A DNA stretch of 64,000 nucleotides from Splendidivirga corallicola (GCA_030442035.1 JAUJEA010000012.1:186001-250000), one strand, 5' to 3'. Positions 47,194-57,658 are shown, counted from the first letter of the stretch. Notes: generated by a model from the sequence alone, not told the origin. Program-made: numbers and translations.

Positions 47194-47209
47194 TGGTATG
47201 CTTGTTGGT
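47194..47209 (+). promoter_or_regulatory. Possible sigma-54 promoter (-24/-12) of the permease array
   Basis: TGG (47194-47196) is followed after exactly 10 nt by GG (47207-47208), giving TGGTATGCTTGTTGG against the consensus TGGCACG-N4-TTGC. The -24 GG and spacing fit, but the -12 element reads GG instead of GC. It is placed 82 bp before the first permease start codon. Confidence 0.35.
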
Positions 47210-47290
47210 AAAGGGAAAATCATCTGATGATTAATTGTTTTTATATAACTATTATCATTTATTGATGGATTCGTTCTTAATTGAATAGAC

Positions 47291-49705
47291 ATGTTTGAAA
47301 ACCACATCAAGATCGCCTTTAGAAACTTATCAAAAAGTAAAGTTTATTCATTTATCAACATTTTCGGTTTGGCCTTGGGTATGGCTGCTTGCTTACTCAT
47401 CATTCAATATGTGAATTTCGAACTCAGCTTTGATGGTTTTCACGCGAAAAATCCAAACATATACAGAATAAGGTTTGATAGGATATACCCGGAGAAACAT
47501 GATAAAAGTGCGGGAGCAACGGCATTTGTAGGCCCAGCATTGAAAGATGAATTTCCTGAAGTAGTAGCCTATTCAAAAATTTGGGGAACCAGGCATATAA
47601 GCAACGTCATGAGCTACGGAACCAAGAGCTTCAATGAACAGGATCTTTATTATGCCGATAGTGCTTTTCTAAATATTTTCTCTTATGAATTAATTCAGGG
47701 AGATCCCGTGACAGCATTAGCAGAACCTTATTCAATTGTACTGACAGAGCGCACTGCAAAAAAATATTTTGGTGAAGAGGATCCATTGGGTAAAGAACTA
47801 GTCTATAGTGGTTCCTGGGGAAAGGCCAATTATCTGGTGACCGGTGTTGCTAAAGATATGCCCGAGAATACCCATTTAAAGTTTGAAACACTCATTTCTT
47901 TTAAAACATTGGTTCAACATACCGAAGGAAGCGCTCATGATAGTTATGGCTGGAATGCATTTCAAACTTATATTTTGCTGCGGCCAGGAACCAACTATCT
48001 GGAAGTAGAAGAAAAGTTACCATCATTTGTTAATAAGCACTATGAGAACCTTCAGCAAAACAACATAAAAGCCAAACTATACCTTCAACCAATTCAGGAC
48101 ATACACCTTCATTCCAACCTAAGGTTTGAACCAGGTATCAATGGAAATGCTCAAACTGTGTATTTCCTCTTGATCATAGCCATTTTCATTCTGGTGATAG
48201 CCTGGGTCAATTATATCAACCTGTCCACAGCCAGGGCTATTGACAGATCCAAGGAGGTTGCTGTTCGCAAGGTTTCCGGTGCCAAACGCATTCAATTGAT
48301 CAAACAGTTTCTTTTTGAAGCAATGATGATCAATACAATTAGTCTTGTAATTGCACTAACTATGCTGCAGCTTTCCTGGCCGTTCTTCAAAGATCTCATA
48401 GGTAAAGACATTGGTATAGCGCTATGGTCCAATATCTCTTTGCAGATGAATTTATTAATCGTTTTTTTAATAGGTTCCATACTATCCGGATTGTATCCGG
48501 CATTCGTATTATCGTCATTCGATCCTATTAGAATGCTCAAACAACGAGGTTCCAAAGTTGGTAATGTATTTGACCTGAGAAAGATCCTGGTTGTGTTTCA
48601 ATTTGTCATTTCGATTATCTTAATAGCCGGAACGTTAACGGTTTTTCAACAACTCAGTTTTATGAGGAATCAGGAACTGGGTATGAGTATTGAAGAAACG
48701 GTGGTCGTAAAAGGGGCAGGTTATGACGCTACTTATCAGGTAAAACTTGATAACTTCAGAAACCGGATTCTAGGATATGCCAACGTTTATGGGATGACCA
48801 ATTCAACCAGCATACCAGGCGGAGAAATTACATGGGTGAATAATAGTGTTCGGTGGGATCAAAATCCGGAAACCGATTTGAATTCAATTCCTTTCATTGG
48901 TGTCAATGAAGATTTTGTGTCCACTTTCCAAATGAAGTTGATTTTTGGAAGAGATTTTTCAAGAGAGCAGGATGACGGAAAGCAACGTGTGATTTTGACT
49001 AAAACTGCCTCGGAATTGCTTGGGTTTCAAAAACCGTCACAGGCAGTTAACGAAAAGATTGTGGATGGCAATGTGACCTATGACGTGATTGGGGTGATTG
49101 AGAACTTCCATCAAAAATCATTAAACGAGCATTTTCAACCTATTATTTTCAGGTACGTACCGATAGCCAATTCCTTTTACTCGATCAAAGTGAACCCTGA
49201 AAATATAAAGGCTAGTATCACTGCTATTGAGAACGCATACAAAGAAATTTTTCCTGAAAACCCTTTCGAATTTTTCTTTCTTGATGAATACTACGGACAG
49301 CAGTATAGTGCTGATCAAAGGTTTGGTCAAGTCTTTAGTACGTTTTCCATATTAGCTATACTCATTGCCGGTATGGGCTTATTTGGACTGTCCTCTTTCA
49401 TCATTGCCAAAAGAACCAAGGAAATTGGGATAAGGAAAATCCTGGGTGCTTCTGTGACCCATGTTTTTGTTATGCTCTCATCAGGTTTTTTAAGACTGAG
49501 TTTTATTGCTGCCTGTATTGCATTGCCATTGGCTTACATCGGACTAAGAAAATGGTTGGATCAATATCCCTTTAAGATTGAGTTGGGCTGGAACTTGATG
49601 GTTATACCTGCTTTAATGGTCATCGCAATAACACTGATGACCATAACGTATCAGACAATAAAAGCTGCGATAGCTAATCCTGTGGATGCACTACGGTATG
49701 AATGA
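47291..49705 (+). CDS. FtsX/MacB-type permease, array member 1
   Basis: 804 residues. This is the first gene of the array and the only one preceded by a full regulatory region. TM1 is at about 20-42, TM2 at about 288-310 (FLLIIAIFILVIAWVNYINL), TM3-4 to about 405, TM5 at about 430-452 and TM6-8 at about 678-795. The loop motifs are SKEVAVRKVSGA and TKEIGIRKILGA, and the end is NPVDALRYE. Its N-terminus (MFENHIKIAFRNLSKSKVYSFINI) is less like the others, which share MLKNYxKIAYRNLLKNK. It could be the ancestral copy, with later genes arising behind it. The substrate and ATPase are unknown. Confidence 0.92.
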   Translation: MFENHIKIAFRNLSKSKVYSFINIFGLALGMAACLLIIQYVNFELSFDGFHAKNPNIYRIRFDRIYPEKHDKSAGATAFVGPALKDEFPEVVAYSKIWGTRHISNVMSYGTKSFNEQDLYYADSAFLNIFSYELIQGDPVTALAEPYSIVLTERTAKKYFGEEDPLGKELVYSGSWGKANYLVTGVAKDMPENTHLKFETLISFKTLVQHTEGSAHDSYGWNAFQTYILLRPGTNYLEVEEKLPSFVNKHYENLQQNNIKAKLYLQPIQDIHLHSNLRFEPGINGNAQTVYFLLIIAIFILVIAWVNYINLSTARAIDRSKEVAVRKVSGAKRIQLIKQFLFEAMMINTISLVIALTMLQLSWPFFKDLIGKDIGIALWSNISLQMNLLIVFLIGSILSGLYPAFVLSSFDPIRMLKQRGSKVGNVFDLRKILVVFQFVISIILIAGTLTVFQQLSFMRNQELGMSIEETVVVKGAGYDATYQVKLDNFRNRILGYANVYGMTNSTSIPGGEITWVNNSVRWDQNPETDLNSIPFIGVNEDFVSTFQMKLIFGRDFSREQDDGKQRVILTKTASELLGFQKPSQAVNEKIVDGNVTYDVIGVIENFHQKSLNEHFQPIIFRYVPIANSFYSIKVNPENIKASITAIENAYKEIFPENPFEFFFLDEYYGQQYSADQRFGQVFSTFSILAILIAGMGLFGLSSFIIAKRTKEIGIRKILGASVTHVFVMLSSGFLRLSFIAACIALPLAYIGLRKWLDQYPFKIELGWNLMVIPALMVIAITLMTITYQTIKAAIANPVDALRYE

Positions 49706-49839
49706 TGAAAATTATGAATGTTGAGTTATGAATTTTGAGTTAATTACAAATCTTCAATTACGAATTACGAGTAGGATGGACCTCCATCGTAATTCGTCAT
49801 TTGAAATTCGTAATTCTATGAATTACTAATTGAAATAGG
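49706..49839 (+). repeat. Intergenic hairpin repeat, copy 1
   Basis: Begins at the stop codon of array member 1. The order is AATTATGAATGTTGAGTTAT, then ATTACAAATCTTCAATTACG, then arm ACGAATTACGA (49760-49770), a 16-nt loop, arm TCGTAATTCGT (49787-49797), then AAATTCGTAATTC. The third block can also pair with the first arm, so two hairpins exclude each other. Confidence 0.8.
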
Positions 49840-52224
49840 ATGCTAAAAAACTACCTTAAAATAGCCTATCGCAATCTCTTGAAGAACAAGGTGTTTTCTA
49901 TTGTGAATATCCTGGGGCTTTCTGTTGGTGCCGGATGTTGCCTTGTTATTGCTATATACATATTGCATGCACTAAGCTATGATCGTTCTTTTCCTAATTC
50001 AGAGCGGATTTACAGAATGGTACAGGAACAAGAACAGTCCGGAGATCTTTATCAGGTGGCTTCGACACCCCCGGCGCTTATCAATGATCTGCGATCAAAC
50101 TACCCACAGGTAGAATTGGCAACAAGCTTTGCTAGAACCTTTAATGCTCGTTTGTTTCAATACAAAAATAAAAGTTTTGAAGAAAAAAAGGGGTTTTATA
50201 TTGATTCCTCATTTTTCGAAATGTTTCCATTATCAATTGCTCAAGGAAGTACATCAAGCTTTTTTAACAACCCTAATTCGATCATAATAACAAAGGAATT
50301 GGCTCGAAAATACTTTGGAACGCAGAATCCAATAGGCAAGGTTGTTAAAATGGATAGACAGAAAGACCTGGTAGTTAGGGCTGTTTTGAAAGAGCTTCCT
50401 GCCAATATTCATATAGATTTCAATTTTCTTTTGCCAATAAGTAGCTTGCGGTCACACAGGAATTTTGATGAGTGGGGCCACAACTGGTTGTATACTTATA
50501 TTTTATTAGATGAAAAAGCCAACCCTGAAACTTTTGAGGGTAAAATAAGTGATTTGTTAACCATAAATATTGGAAATCCGAATTGGGAGCCAAGATTATA
50601 TATACAACCGTTAGAGGATATTTATCTCTATTCCAATTTTTCTTTTAATACTGATTTTGCCAAGCATGGAAGCCTTCAAAATATCTATCTATTCGGTATT
50701 GTCGGACTGGTTATTTTGATCATAGCTTGCATCAATTTTATAAATTTGACCACTGCCAAATCCTTTGAAAGGAGTAAGGAGGTTGGTGTTAGAAAAATTG
50801 TGGGAGCTAGTCGAAAACAATTGATCTATCAGTTTATAGGAGAATCTCTTTTATATGCTGTTCTATCTACGGCCCTCGCTCTATCACTGGCGCAATTCGC
50901 ATTGCCTCACATATCAAACTTCAGTGGTGTTGAGCTTTCTGTGCAGCAATTGGGATCAAAGGAGATCATTGCGATGTCTTTTTCGATAGTAGTAATCATT
51001 GGTACTTTGGCCGGAATATACCCATCGCTTTTGCTTTCTGCTTTCAGCACAGTTAAAACCCTGAAGGGATCTAAATTGGCTACAGGGAGCATTTCAAAAC
51101 TTGCTTTTTCTCCACGGAAAATTATGGTTGTTTGCCAATTTGCATTGTCGGTCATACTCATAGTGGGAGCCATTGTTATCAGTCAGCAGATGGAATTCAT
51201 TCTTCAAAGGGATTTAGGGTTTGATAAAGAACACATTATATACATTAGAGCCAAAGGCGATTTGGCTTCCGAAGATCGTTTCGAATCTTTCAGATCTGCT
51301 CTATTACAGCAAGCTGGTATTCTACATATTGGCCGGTCAGGTGGTCTTCCAATTGATCATGAAGGATCTTACAACGGAGCAGAATGGGAAGGAATGTCAG
51401 AGGGACAGAACAACTTTCTTATGAGCTATTTTCGTACCGATGAGCATTTTGTCAAGACTTATAATTTGGAAGTATTCTCCGGTAGAGACTTTGACCAACG
51501 CGATCCCAATGATACGAGCACTTATTATATCGTAAATGAGGCCGCATTGAAGGCTATGGCTATGGAAGATCCAATTGGAAAAAGCTTTGAAAATGGAGAA
51601 ATCGTGGGAATTATGAGAGATTTTAATTTCAAGCCAGCATTTACCAAAGTGGAACCGTTGGTTTTGCGCAATGAACCAAAAATGAATTTAAGAGATATCT
51701 CCATACGGATAGCTCCTGAAAATATGAGACAATCACTTGAAGCTTTTGAAAAGGTCTACAAACAATTTAATCCTGACTATCCGGTTGATTATCAGTTTTT
51801 GGATCAGAGCATTGAGGTGTATTATGAACAACAACTTCGATTAGGCCAGTTGATAAATTTCTTCGCTTTGTTGGCAGTGGGCATATCAAGCTTAGGCTTA
51901 TTTGGACTAACCATTTTCTCTGGAACACAAAGAAAAAAGGAAGTGGGTGTACGAAAAGTATTAGGAGCATCAGCCTTTCAAATTGTGAGATTACTCTCCG
52001 CATCATTTCTCAAGTTAATTTTAATTGGTGTAGCGATGGCCATACCTTTTTCCTATATCATTATCCAAAACTGGCTGGATAGTTTTGCCTATGCCATTGC
52101 CATCAAGCCCTATTATTTTGTCCTTGCCGGAGCTGTGGCCATTATCATAACCATCATAACTATAAGTTTCCAGACGATAAAAACGGCACTGGCTAATCCG
52201 GTTGATGCTTTAAGATATGAGTGA
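49840..52224 (+). CDS. FtsX/MacB-type permease, array member 2
   Basis: 794 residues starting MLKNYLKIAYRNLLKNK. The first periplasmic domain is shorter than in neighbours and contains HRNFDEWGHNWLYTYILL before the TM2-4 block (about 280-400, LFGIVGLVILIIACINFINL). The loop motifs are SKEVGVRKIVGA and KKEVGVRKVLGA. The second periplasmic domain carries GLPIDHEGSYNGAEWEGM, a typical substrate-domain insertion. The end is NPVDALRYE. It is bracketed by repeat copies 1 and 2; there is no promoter-like sequence before it, so it probably relies on readthrough from array member 1. Confidence 0.92.
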   Translation: MLKNYLKIAYRNLLKNKVFSIVNILGLSVGAGCCLVIAIYILHALSYDRSFPNSERIYRMVQEQEQSGDLYQVASTPPALINDLRSNYPQVELATSFARTFNARLFQYKNKSFEEKKGFYIDSSFFEMFPLSIAQGSTSSFFNNPNSIIITKELARKYFGTQNPIGKVVKMDRQKDLVVRAVLKELPANIHIDFNFLLPISSLRSHRNFDEWGHNWLYTYILLDEKANPETFEGKISDLLTINIGNPNWEPRLYIQPLEDIYLYSNFSFNTDFAKHGSLQNIYLFGIVGLVILIIACINFINLTTAKSFERSKEVGVRKIVGASRKQLIYQFIGESLLYAVLSTALALSLAQFALPHISNFSGVELSVQQLGSKEIIAMSFSIVVIIGTLAGIYPSLLLSAFSTVKTLKGSKLATGSISKLAFSPRKIMVVCQFALSVILIVGAIVISQQMEFILQRDLGFDKEHIIYIRAKGDLASEDRFESFRSALLQQAGILHIGRSGGLPIDHEGSYNGAEWEGMSEGQNNFLMSYFRTDEHFVKTYNLEVFSGRDFDQRDPNDTSTYYIVNEAALKAMAMEDPIGKSFENGEIVGIMRDFNFKPAFTKVEPLVLRNEPKMNLRDISIRIAPENMRQSLEAFEKVYKQFNPDYPVDYQFLDQSIEVYYEQQLRLGQLINFFALLAVGISSLGLFGLTIFSGTQRKKEVGVRKVLGASAFQIVRLLSASFLKLILIGVAMAIPFSYIIIQNWLDSFAYAIAIKPYYFVLAGAVAIIITIITISFQTIKTALANPVDALRYE

Positions 52225-52355
52225 TGAAAATTATGAATGTTGAATTATGAATTTTAAATCAATTACAAATCTTCAATTACGAATTACAAGTGAAACAAAG
52301 TGCCTCATCGTAATTCGTCATTTGAAATTCGTAATTCTATCAATTGCTGATTGAA
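52225..52355 (+). repeat. Intergenic hairpin repeat, copy 2
   Basis: Same order of blocks as copy 1. The stem is reduced to ACGAATTAC/GTAATTCGT (9 bp), because the following GA has become AA. A spacer GTGAAACAAAGTGCC replaces the loop of copy 1. It is nearly identical to copy 3. Confidence 0.8.
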
Positions 52356-54815
52356 ATGTTAAAAAACTATTTTAAAATAGCTTATCGCAACCTGTTGAAA
52401 AATAAAGTTTTTTCATTGATCAATATTGTTGGTCTGGCCTTGGGAATGATGTCTTTCTTGTTCATTCTCCAGTATGTACAATTCGAGCTTAGCTATGACG
52501 ATTTTCATGCAAACGCCACAGAAATTTATCGGGTTAGAAGTGATCGATATGTGGATGGTGTTCTGCAATATGAAAAAGCAACAGCCTTTATTCCAACTGG
52601 GAAGGCAATGAAAGAGGAATTCCCGGATGTATTGAATTATACCACTTTGTGGAAGATTTCGGCTGATGCGAACATTGTGGTGAGTTTCCAACCTGCTAAA
52701 GGACAAAAAAAGAGCTTCAACGAAGAACGTATCTTTCATGCTAAGGGCGATTTTTTCAAGGTATTTTCATTTCCCATCGTATTGGGTGATCCGACCATTG
52801 CTGCATTAGCTCCAGGGACAGTTTTGATTTCTCAGTCTATGGCTAATAAATATTTCAATGAAGAGCAACCGCTTGGTGAGATCCTCCATCACAGCATTTT
52901 TGGTGATTACATTGTAGCGGGTGTTTTCGCTGATCTACCACAAAACAGTCATTTGCAGATTGATTTTCTGTTTGCCTGGGAACAAGTGACAAGTGATAGG
53001 CATGGTGGTGACATGAACAATTGGAGCTGGGATGGTTTTTTCACCTATCTCACTTTATCACCTAATAGTGACATTCTGAATTTGGAAAGTAAGTTCCCAG
53101 CATTTATTAAGAAATATATGGGGAATCGTAGACTCCATCGTGTGGATACCGAATTTCATCTGCAACCTTTGACAGACATCCATTTAAATTCTCATTTTAT
53201 TGGAGAAGCAGAGATCAATGGAAATGGTAAAGTGGTATATATTTTAATGATACTGGCTATTTTCATCATGGTTATAGCCTGGATTAATTATATCAATTTG
53301 TCAACAGCCAGATCTTTTGAAAGAGCAAAGGAAATAGGAATTAGAAAGGTCATTGGTTCTGACCGTATTGAATTGGTTAAACAATTCCTTCTTGAGTCCT
53401 TCATTGTGAATGTATTTGCTGCGGTGTTGACATTTACACTTATGCAAATATTTGTTTCGTTCTATCACGAATTTACAGGGCAGATCCAAGGTACATCAAT
53501 TTTGACCAAAGACACATACTGGTTGTCCTTCCTTGCTTTGATATTGTTTGGGAGCCTCATTTCCGGTTTGTATCCCGCCATTTTAGTTTCCTCTTATAGA
53601 CCTATAAATGCCATAAAAGGCAAAGTAACCATAAAAAAGAGAGGTAATTTTCTGAGCCTTAGACAGAGCTTCGTGATATTTCAATTTGCTATGTCTGTTA
53701 TGCTCATTACGGCTTCAATTGTGATCAATAAACAAATAAGCTTCATGAAAAACCAGGATCTGGGTATTGACATTGATCAAACTTTGGTCATTAAAACCCT
53801 GGAAGGAGGAGCCCCTCCCGGAGCAGATTCCATTTTTGTCAAAAAAATAGAACAGTTTAAATCCCATATTTTACCTTACACATCCATAAAAGGAGCTACA
53901 CTTTCTTCTGGTGTACCCGGTTACGAAAACATCTCAAAGACCACTTCTTTTAGAAATGTACACAACGATGAAGAGGTTCTTACATTTAATATAACTCAAA
54001 TTGATTACGATTTTTTTGCCACTTTTAAGCCAAGAATCGTTGCAGGAAGAGGTTTTTCGAAAGATGTTCCTGGCGATGAGAATGCCTTCATGCTAAATCT
54101 GGAGGCTGTTCAAATGATGGGATTTGATAATCCGGAGGATGCTATTGGATGGGAAATACCACAGGGTAGAAACGGTGATAAGGTAAAAGTTATCGGTGTC
54201 TTGGATTTTAGGTCCAACTCTTTTAAAGTAAAAAACAATCCTGAAGTTTTTAGGATGAATTGGGGTATCAAAAGGTTTGTGTCAGTGAAACTTGTAAGTA
54301 CCAATGTTAGCGATATCAGCTCAACAATTCAGCTCATTAAAAAAGAGTGGGAAACTATTTTTCCGGAGAAACCTTTTGAATATTTCTTTCTTGACAAATT
54401 CTTTGATGAGCAGTACCGTACTGAAAATGAATTCAGTAAGGCACTCAATTTACTTACAGTATTATCCATTTTCATAGCCTGTTTGGGTCTATACGGTTTA
54501 TCGTTGTTTTCAATTCAGCAAAAAATTAAAGAGATCGGCATTCGAAAAGTGCTTGGTGCTTCCATGTCAGGTTTGATAAAAATGTTGTCAGTCCATTTTT
54601 TGAAGCTTGTGTTGATTGGGGGCGTATTAGCATTACCAATTGTCGGATTCCTATTAAATATATGGCTTCAAAATTACGCATATCAAACCGAAATAAAATG
54701 GTGGATGTTTGTGATCCCAATTTTTGCAACTGTAGTGATAGCGTTTTTAGTGGTGAGCTATCAGACTATGAGAGCGACCCTGGCAAATCCTGTGGAGTCA
54801 TTGAGATATGAATGA
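52356..54815 (+). CDS. FtsX/MacB-type permease, array member 3
   Basis: The ATG at 52356 (819 residues) aligns with the MLKNYFKIAYRN start of its siblings; an in-frame TTG lies four codons upstream. It is the longest array member. The loop motifs are AKEIGIRKVIGS and IKEIGIRKVLGA, and the end is NPVESLRYE. Its 5' end shares a 35-bp identical stretch with array member 6 (52407-52441 and 60214-60248), although the proteins are quite different further in. The second periplasmic domain contains VIKTLEGGAPPGADS, not seen in the others. Confidence 0.92.
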   Translation: MLKNYFKIAYRNLLKNKVFSLINIVGLALGMMSFLFILQYVQFELSYDDFHANATEIYRVRSDRYVDGVLQYEKATAFIPTGKAMKEEFPDVLNYTTLWKISADANIVVSFQPAKGQKKSFNEERIFHAKGDFFKVFSFPIVLGDPTIAALAPGTVLISQSMANKYFNEEQPLGEILHHSIFGDYIVAGVFADLPQNSHLQIDFLFAWEQVTSDRHGGDMNNWSWDGFFTYLTLSPNSDILNLESKFPAFIKKYMGNRRLHRVDTEFHLQPLTDIHLNSHFIGEAEINGNGKVVYILMILAIFIMVIAWINYINLSTARSFERAKEIGIRKVIGSDRIELVKQFLLESFIVNVFAAVLTFTLMQIFVSFYHEFTGQIQGTSILTKDTYWLSFLALILFGSLISGLYPAILVSSYRPINAIKGKVTIKKRGNFLSLRQSFVIFQFAMSVMLITASIVINKQISFMKNQDLGIDIDQTLVIKTLEGGAPPGADSIFVKKIEQFKSHILPYTSIKGATLSSGVPGYENISKTTSFRNVHNDEEVLTFNITQIDYDFFATFKPRIVAGRGFSKDVPGDENAFMLNLEAVQMMGFDNPEDAIGWEIPQGRNGDKVKVIGVLDFRSNSFKVKNNPEVFRMNWGIKRFVSVKLVSTNVSDISSTIQLIKKEWETIFPEKPFEYFFLDKFFDEQYRTENEFSKALNLLTVLSIFIACLGLYGLSLFSIQQKIKEIGIRKVLGASMSGLIKMLSVHFLKLVLIGGVLALPIVGFLLNIWLQNYAYQTEIKWWMFVIPIFATVVIAFLVVSYQTMRATLANPVESLRYE

Positions 54816-54943
54816 CGAAAATTATGAATGTTGAATTATAAATTTTAAATCAATTACAAATCTTCAATTACGAATTACAAGTGAAACAAAGTACCCCATC
54901 GCAATTCGTCATTTGAAATTCGTAATTCTTTAATTGAAATAAG
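54816..54943 (+). repeat. Intergenic hairpin repeat, copy 3
   Basis: Closest to copy 2, sharing AATTACAAGTGAAACAAAGT. The left arm ACGAATTAC meets a mutated GCAATTCGT, so the first stem has one mismatch while the alternative arm AAATTCGTAATTC is kept. Confidence 0.8.
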
Positions 54944-57400
54944 ATGCTAAAAAACTATATAAAGATTGCTTATCGTAATTTGTTGAAAAACAAAGTGTTT
55001 TCGTTGATCAATATCTGTGGCCTGGCTCTCGGTATGATGGCCTGTTTACTGATTCTGCAATATGTGGTGCACGAGCTTAGCTATGATAAATTCCATGAGC
55101 ATGGACAGGATATTTATCGTGTGGTAAATGATCGTTATCAGAATGGTAAACTTATCCAACACGGGACCATCACTTACTCAGCGGTGGGGCCTTACATGAA
55201 GGAAGATTTTGCAGAAGTGATAAGGGTAGCACGCATTTTTACTCCCGGATCAATGGTGATAGGTCATCAGAATAAACAATTCTCCAGGGAAACCATGATC
55301 ATGACAGATAATGATTTTTTACAAATGTTCACTTATCCTTTCATTGCCGGTGATCCGTCCGGGGCATTAGAAAAACCGAATCAGGTTGTACTTACCCAAA
55401 GCTTATGTGACAAGCTATTTGATACGGAGAATAAGAACTATCATGACGTTATTGGAAAAACAATTTATCTCAATGATAGAGAATCTCTTTTTCAAATTGT
55501 GGGTGTCATGGAGGATGTACCTGCCAATTCTCATTTGCATTTTGCAATGCTCGGATCGTTTTCAACACTTTACGAAACATCCGGTTGGAGTGGGGCTGAC
55601 AACAGTTGGTTGACTTCTGATTTTTGGCATTATGTACAACTCCGCGCGGGAGTTGATCATAAGACGCTGGATAAAAAATTAGAAGATTTTAGTCATCGTC
55701 ATCTTAAGGGAGAGGAAGTGACCGGAAGTGAAGAGAAGTTTTATTTACAGCCTCTATATGAGGCACATTTGTATTCGGATCTTGAATATGAAATTGGTGT
55801 GATTGGCAACGGAAGGACAGTTTGGACTATGTTTATCGTGGCGTGTTTTATACTTGCCATTGGCTGGATGAATTATGTTAACCTGTCAACAGCAAGATCC
55901 ATGGAAAGAGCAGGAGAGGTCGGTGTTCGAAAAGTAATGGGTGCTCATAAAAAACACTTAATCCAACAGTTTTTGACAGAATCTTTTTTAGTCAACGTGA
56001 TGGCTATTATTTTGGCCGTCACATTGGTTCAAATCTTTCAGCCGGTCTTTAATAGTGTCATTGCAGAACCTTTGTCCCTTTGGACACTATTGGAACAAGA
56101 ACTCTTTTCCTTTAATGTGGCGCTCTTGTTTTTGATTATATTATTGGGAGGAGCACTTGTAGCTGGTTTCTATCCTGCTTTCGTATTGTCTTCGTTTAGT
56201 CCGGTCAAAGTATTAAAAGGGAAATATGCGCATTCGAAGTCCGGAAATTTTCTTAGAAAAGGCCTTGTGGTATTTCAATTTACAACTTCTGTCGCCCTCA
56301 TTATAGGCTTGATAATCGTTCAGCAACAAATGAAATATACAAGTGAAAAAGATCTGGGACTTAATGTTGATCAAAAATTGATTATTTCCGGTCCTATTCT
56401 AACAAATTGGGATTCTACTTTTATCGATAGAGTCAATAGTTTCAAAAATACACTAAAAGAGCATGGTTATATTAAAGGAACAACTAGCTCATCAAGAACA
56501 CCTGGACAAAATCCTGGACGCTTTTTCAATGTTAGGAGAGAAGGAACCGATGAAGGGACTTACTTTACGATGGCCAATATTGGTGTAGACTATGATTTTA
56601 TCAATGTATATGACATTGATCTTTTGTACGGTAGAAATTTTACAATAAACGATCATGATCCGGATTGGGATAATCTGAATACAATTTTGGTTAGTGAGTC
56701 CGCTCTGGATATGTTGGGATTCCAGAATGCTCAGGCGGCAGTAGGGGAAGCCATCATGATTTATGATAAACGTTGGGAAGTAGTTGGTGTAATCAAAGAT
56801 TTTCATCAGAAATCACTAAAACATGCCAAGGAGCCCATGGTACTTTTGCCAACATATAGCACTGGAAATCCTATTTCAGTTGAGTTAGCGGCCAGCGATA
56901 TTCAAAATACTGTGCAATGGATTGAAGGAGAATATAAACGGTTTTTTCCTGGAAATCCCTTTGAATACTTCTTTCTTGATCATCAATTTGAGCAACTCTA
57001 TAGAGCGGAATCACTGTTTAGTAAAGTTTTTGGCTTGTTTACCTCATTGGCCATTGTGGTCGCTTGTTTAGGACTTTACGGACTCTCATCATTTAATATC
57101 ACGCAAAGAATTAAGGAAATTGGTGTGCGAAAAGTCCTGGGAGCTTCCCTGGTCAGTATTTTGCGACTTTTATCCAAAGAATTTGTTCTGTTGACAACTA
57201 TTGCAAGTATTCTGGCCGCACCTGCTGCATTCCTTGGTATGAAATTATGGCTGGATAATTTTGTATATAGAATTGATCTGGCATGGTGGTTCTTTTTAAT
57301 ACCCGTTGCTGTTATGATGGTAATCACTTTGATCACGATAAGCACTCAAATAATTAAAGCAGCACTTTCCAATCCTGTGGAAGCTTTGAGATATGAGTGA
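54944..57400 (+). CDS. FtsX/MacB-type permease, array member 4
   Basis: 818 residues starting MLKNYIKIAYRNLLKNKVFSLINICGLALG. The loop motif in the first half is AGEVGVRKVMGA, with Gly where most have Lys; the second is IKEIGVRKVLGA. The end is NPVEALRYE. The first periplasmic domain has an insertion around FDTENKNYHDVIGKTIYL. The TM5 segment (KGLVVFQFTTSVALIIGLII) is followed by the second domain with TSSSRTPGQNPGRFFNVRREG. It is closest in layout to array member 3 and followed by repeat copy 4 and a truncated gene start. Confidence 0.92.
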   Translation: MLKNYIKIAYRNLLKNKVFSLINICGLALGMMACLLILQYVVHELSYDKFHEHGQDIYRVVNDRYQNGKLIQHGTITYSAVGPYMKEDFAEVIRVARIFTPGSMVIGHQNKQFSRETMIMTDNDFLQMFTYPFIAGDPSGALEKPNQVVLTQSLCDKLFDTENKNYHDVIGKTIYLNDRESLFQIVGVMEDVPANSHLHFAMLGSFSTLYETSGWSGADNSWLTSDFWHYVQLRAGVDHKTLDKKLEDFSHRHLKGEEVTGSEEKFYLQPLYEAHLYSDLEYEIGVIGNGRTVWTMFIVACFILAIGWMNYVNLSTARSMERAGEVGVRKVMGAHKKHLIQQFLTESFLVNVMAIILAVTLVQIFQPVFNSVIAEPLSLWTLLEQELFSFNVALLFLIILLGGALVAGFYPAFVLSSFSPVKVLKGKYAHSKSGNFLRKGLVVFQFTTSVALIIGLIIVQQQMKYTSEKDLGLNVDQKLIISGPILTNWDSTFIDRVNSFKNTLKEHGYIKGTTSSSRTPGQNPGRFFNVRREGTDEGTYFTMANIGVDYDFINVYDIDLLYGRNFTINDHDPDWDNLNTILVSESALDMLGFQNAQAAVGEAIMIYDKRWEVVGVIKDFHQKSLKHAKEPMVLLPTYSTGNPISVELAASDIQNTVQWIEGEYKRFFPGNPFEYFFLDHQFEQLYRAESLFSKVFGLFTSLAIVVACLGLYGLSSFNITQRIKEIGVRKVLGASLVSILRLLSKEFVLLTTIASILAAPAAFLGMKLWLDNFVYRIDLAWWFFLIPVAVMMVITLITISTQIIKAALSNPVEALRYE

Positions 57401-57535
57401 TGGAAATTTTGAATGTTGAATTATGAATTTCGAATTAATTACAAATCTTCAATTACGAATTACGAGAAGAATATAACACTCATCGTAATTCGTCATTTGA
57501 AATTCGTAATGCTATCAATTGCAAATTGAAATGAA
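57401..57535 (+). repeat. Intergenic hairpin repeat, copy 4
   Basis: Full set of blocks, with stem ACGAATTACGA and a CATCGTAATTCGTC right side, then AAATTCGTAATGC. It leads into the truncated permease start at 57536 rather than into an intact gene. Confidence 0.8.
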
Positions 57536-57658
57536 ATGCTAAGAAATTACGTAAAGATCCAATCTTCACCGTGGTTTGTGTCCTCACAAAACACCTATAC
57601 GTTTCCTTTAAATACACGAACATCGCTATCATCCTTATTACTCATTACTCATTATTAA
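57536..57658 (+). pseudogene. Truncated permease start (recombination scar)
   Basis: The first eight codons, ATGCTAAGAAATTACGTAAA onward (MLRNYVKI), match the permease start and sit in the right place behind repeat copy 4. The sequence then becomes unrelated (QSSPWFVSSQNT...) and meets a stop at 57656-57658, inside the word set TTACTCATTATTAATTACTAATT that leads into array member 5. This looks like the leftover 5' end of a lost permease gene. Confidence 0.7.
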
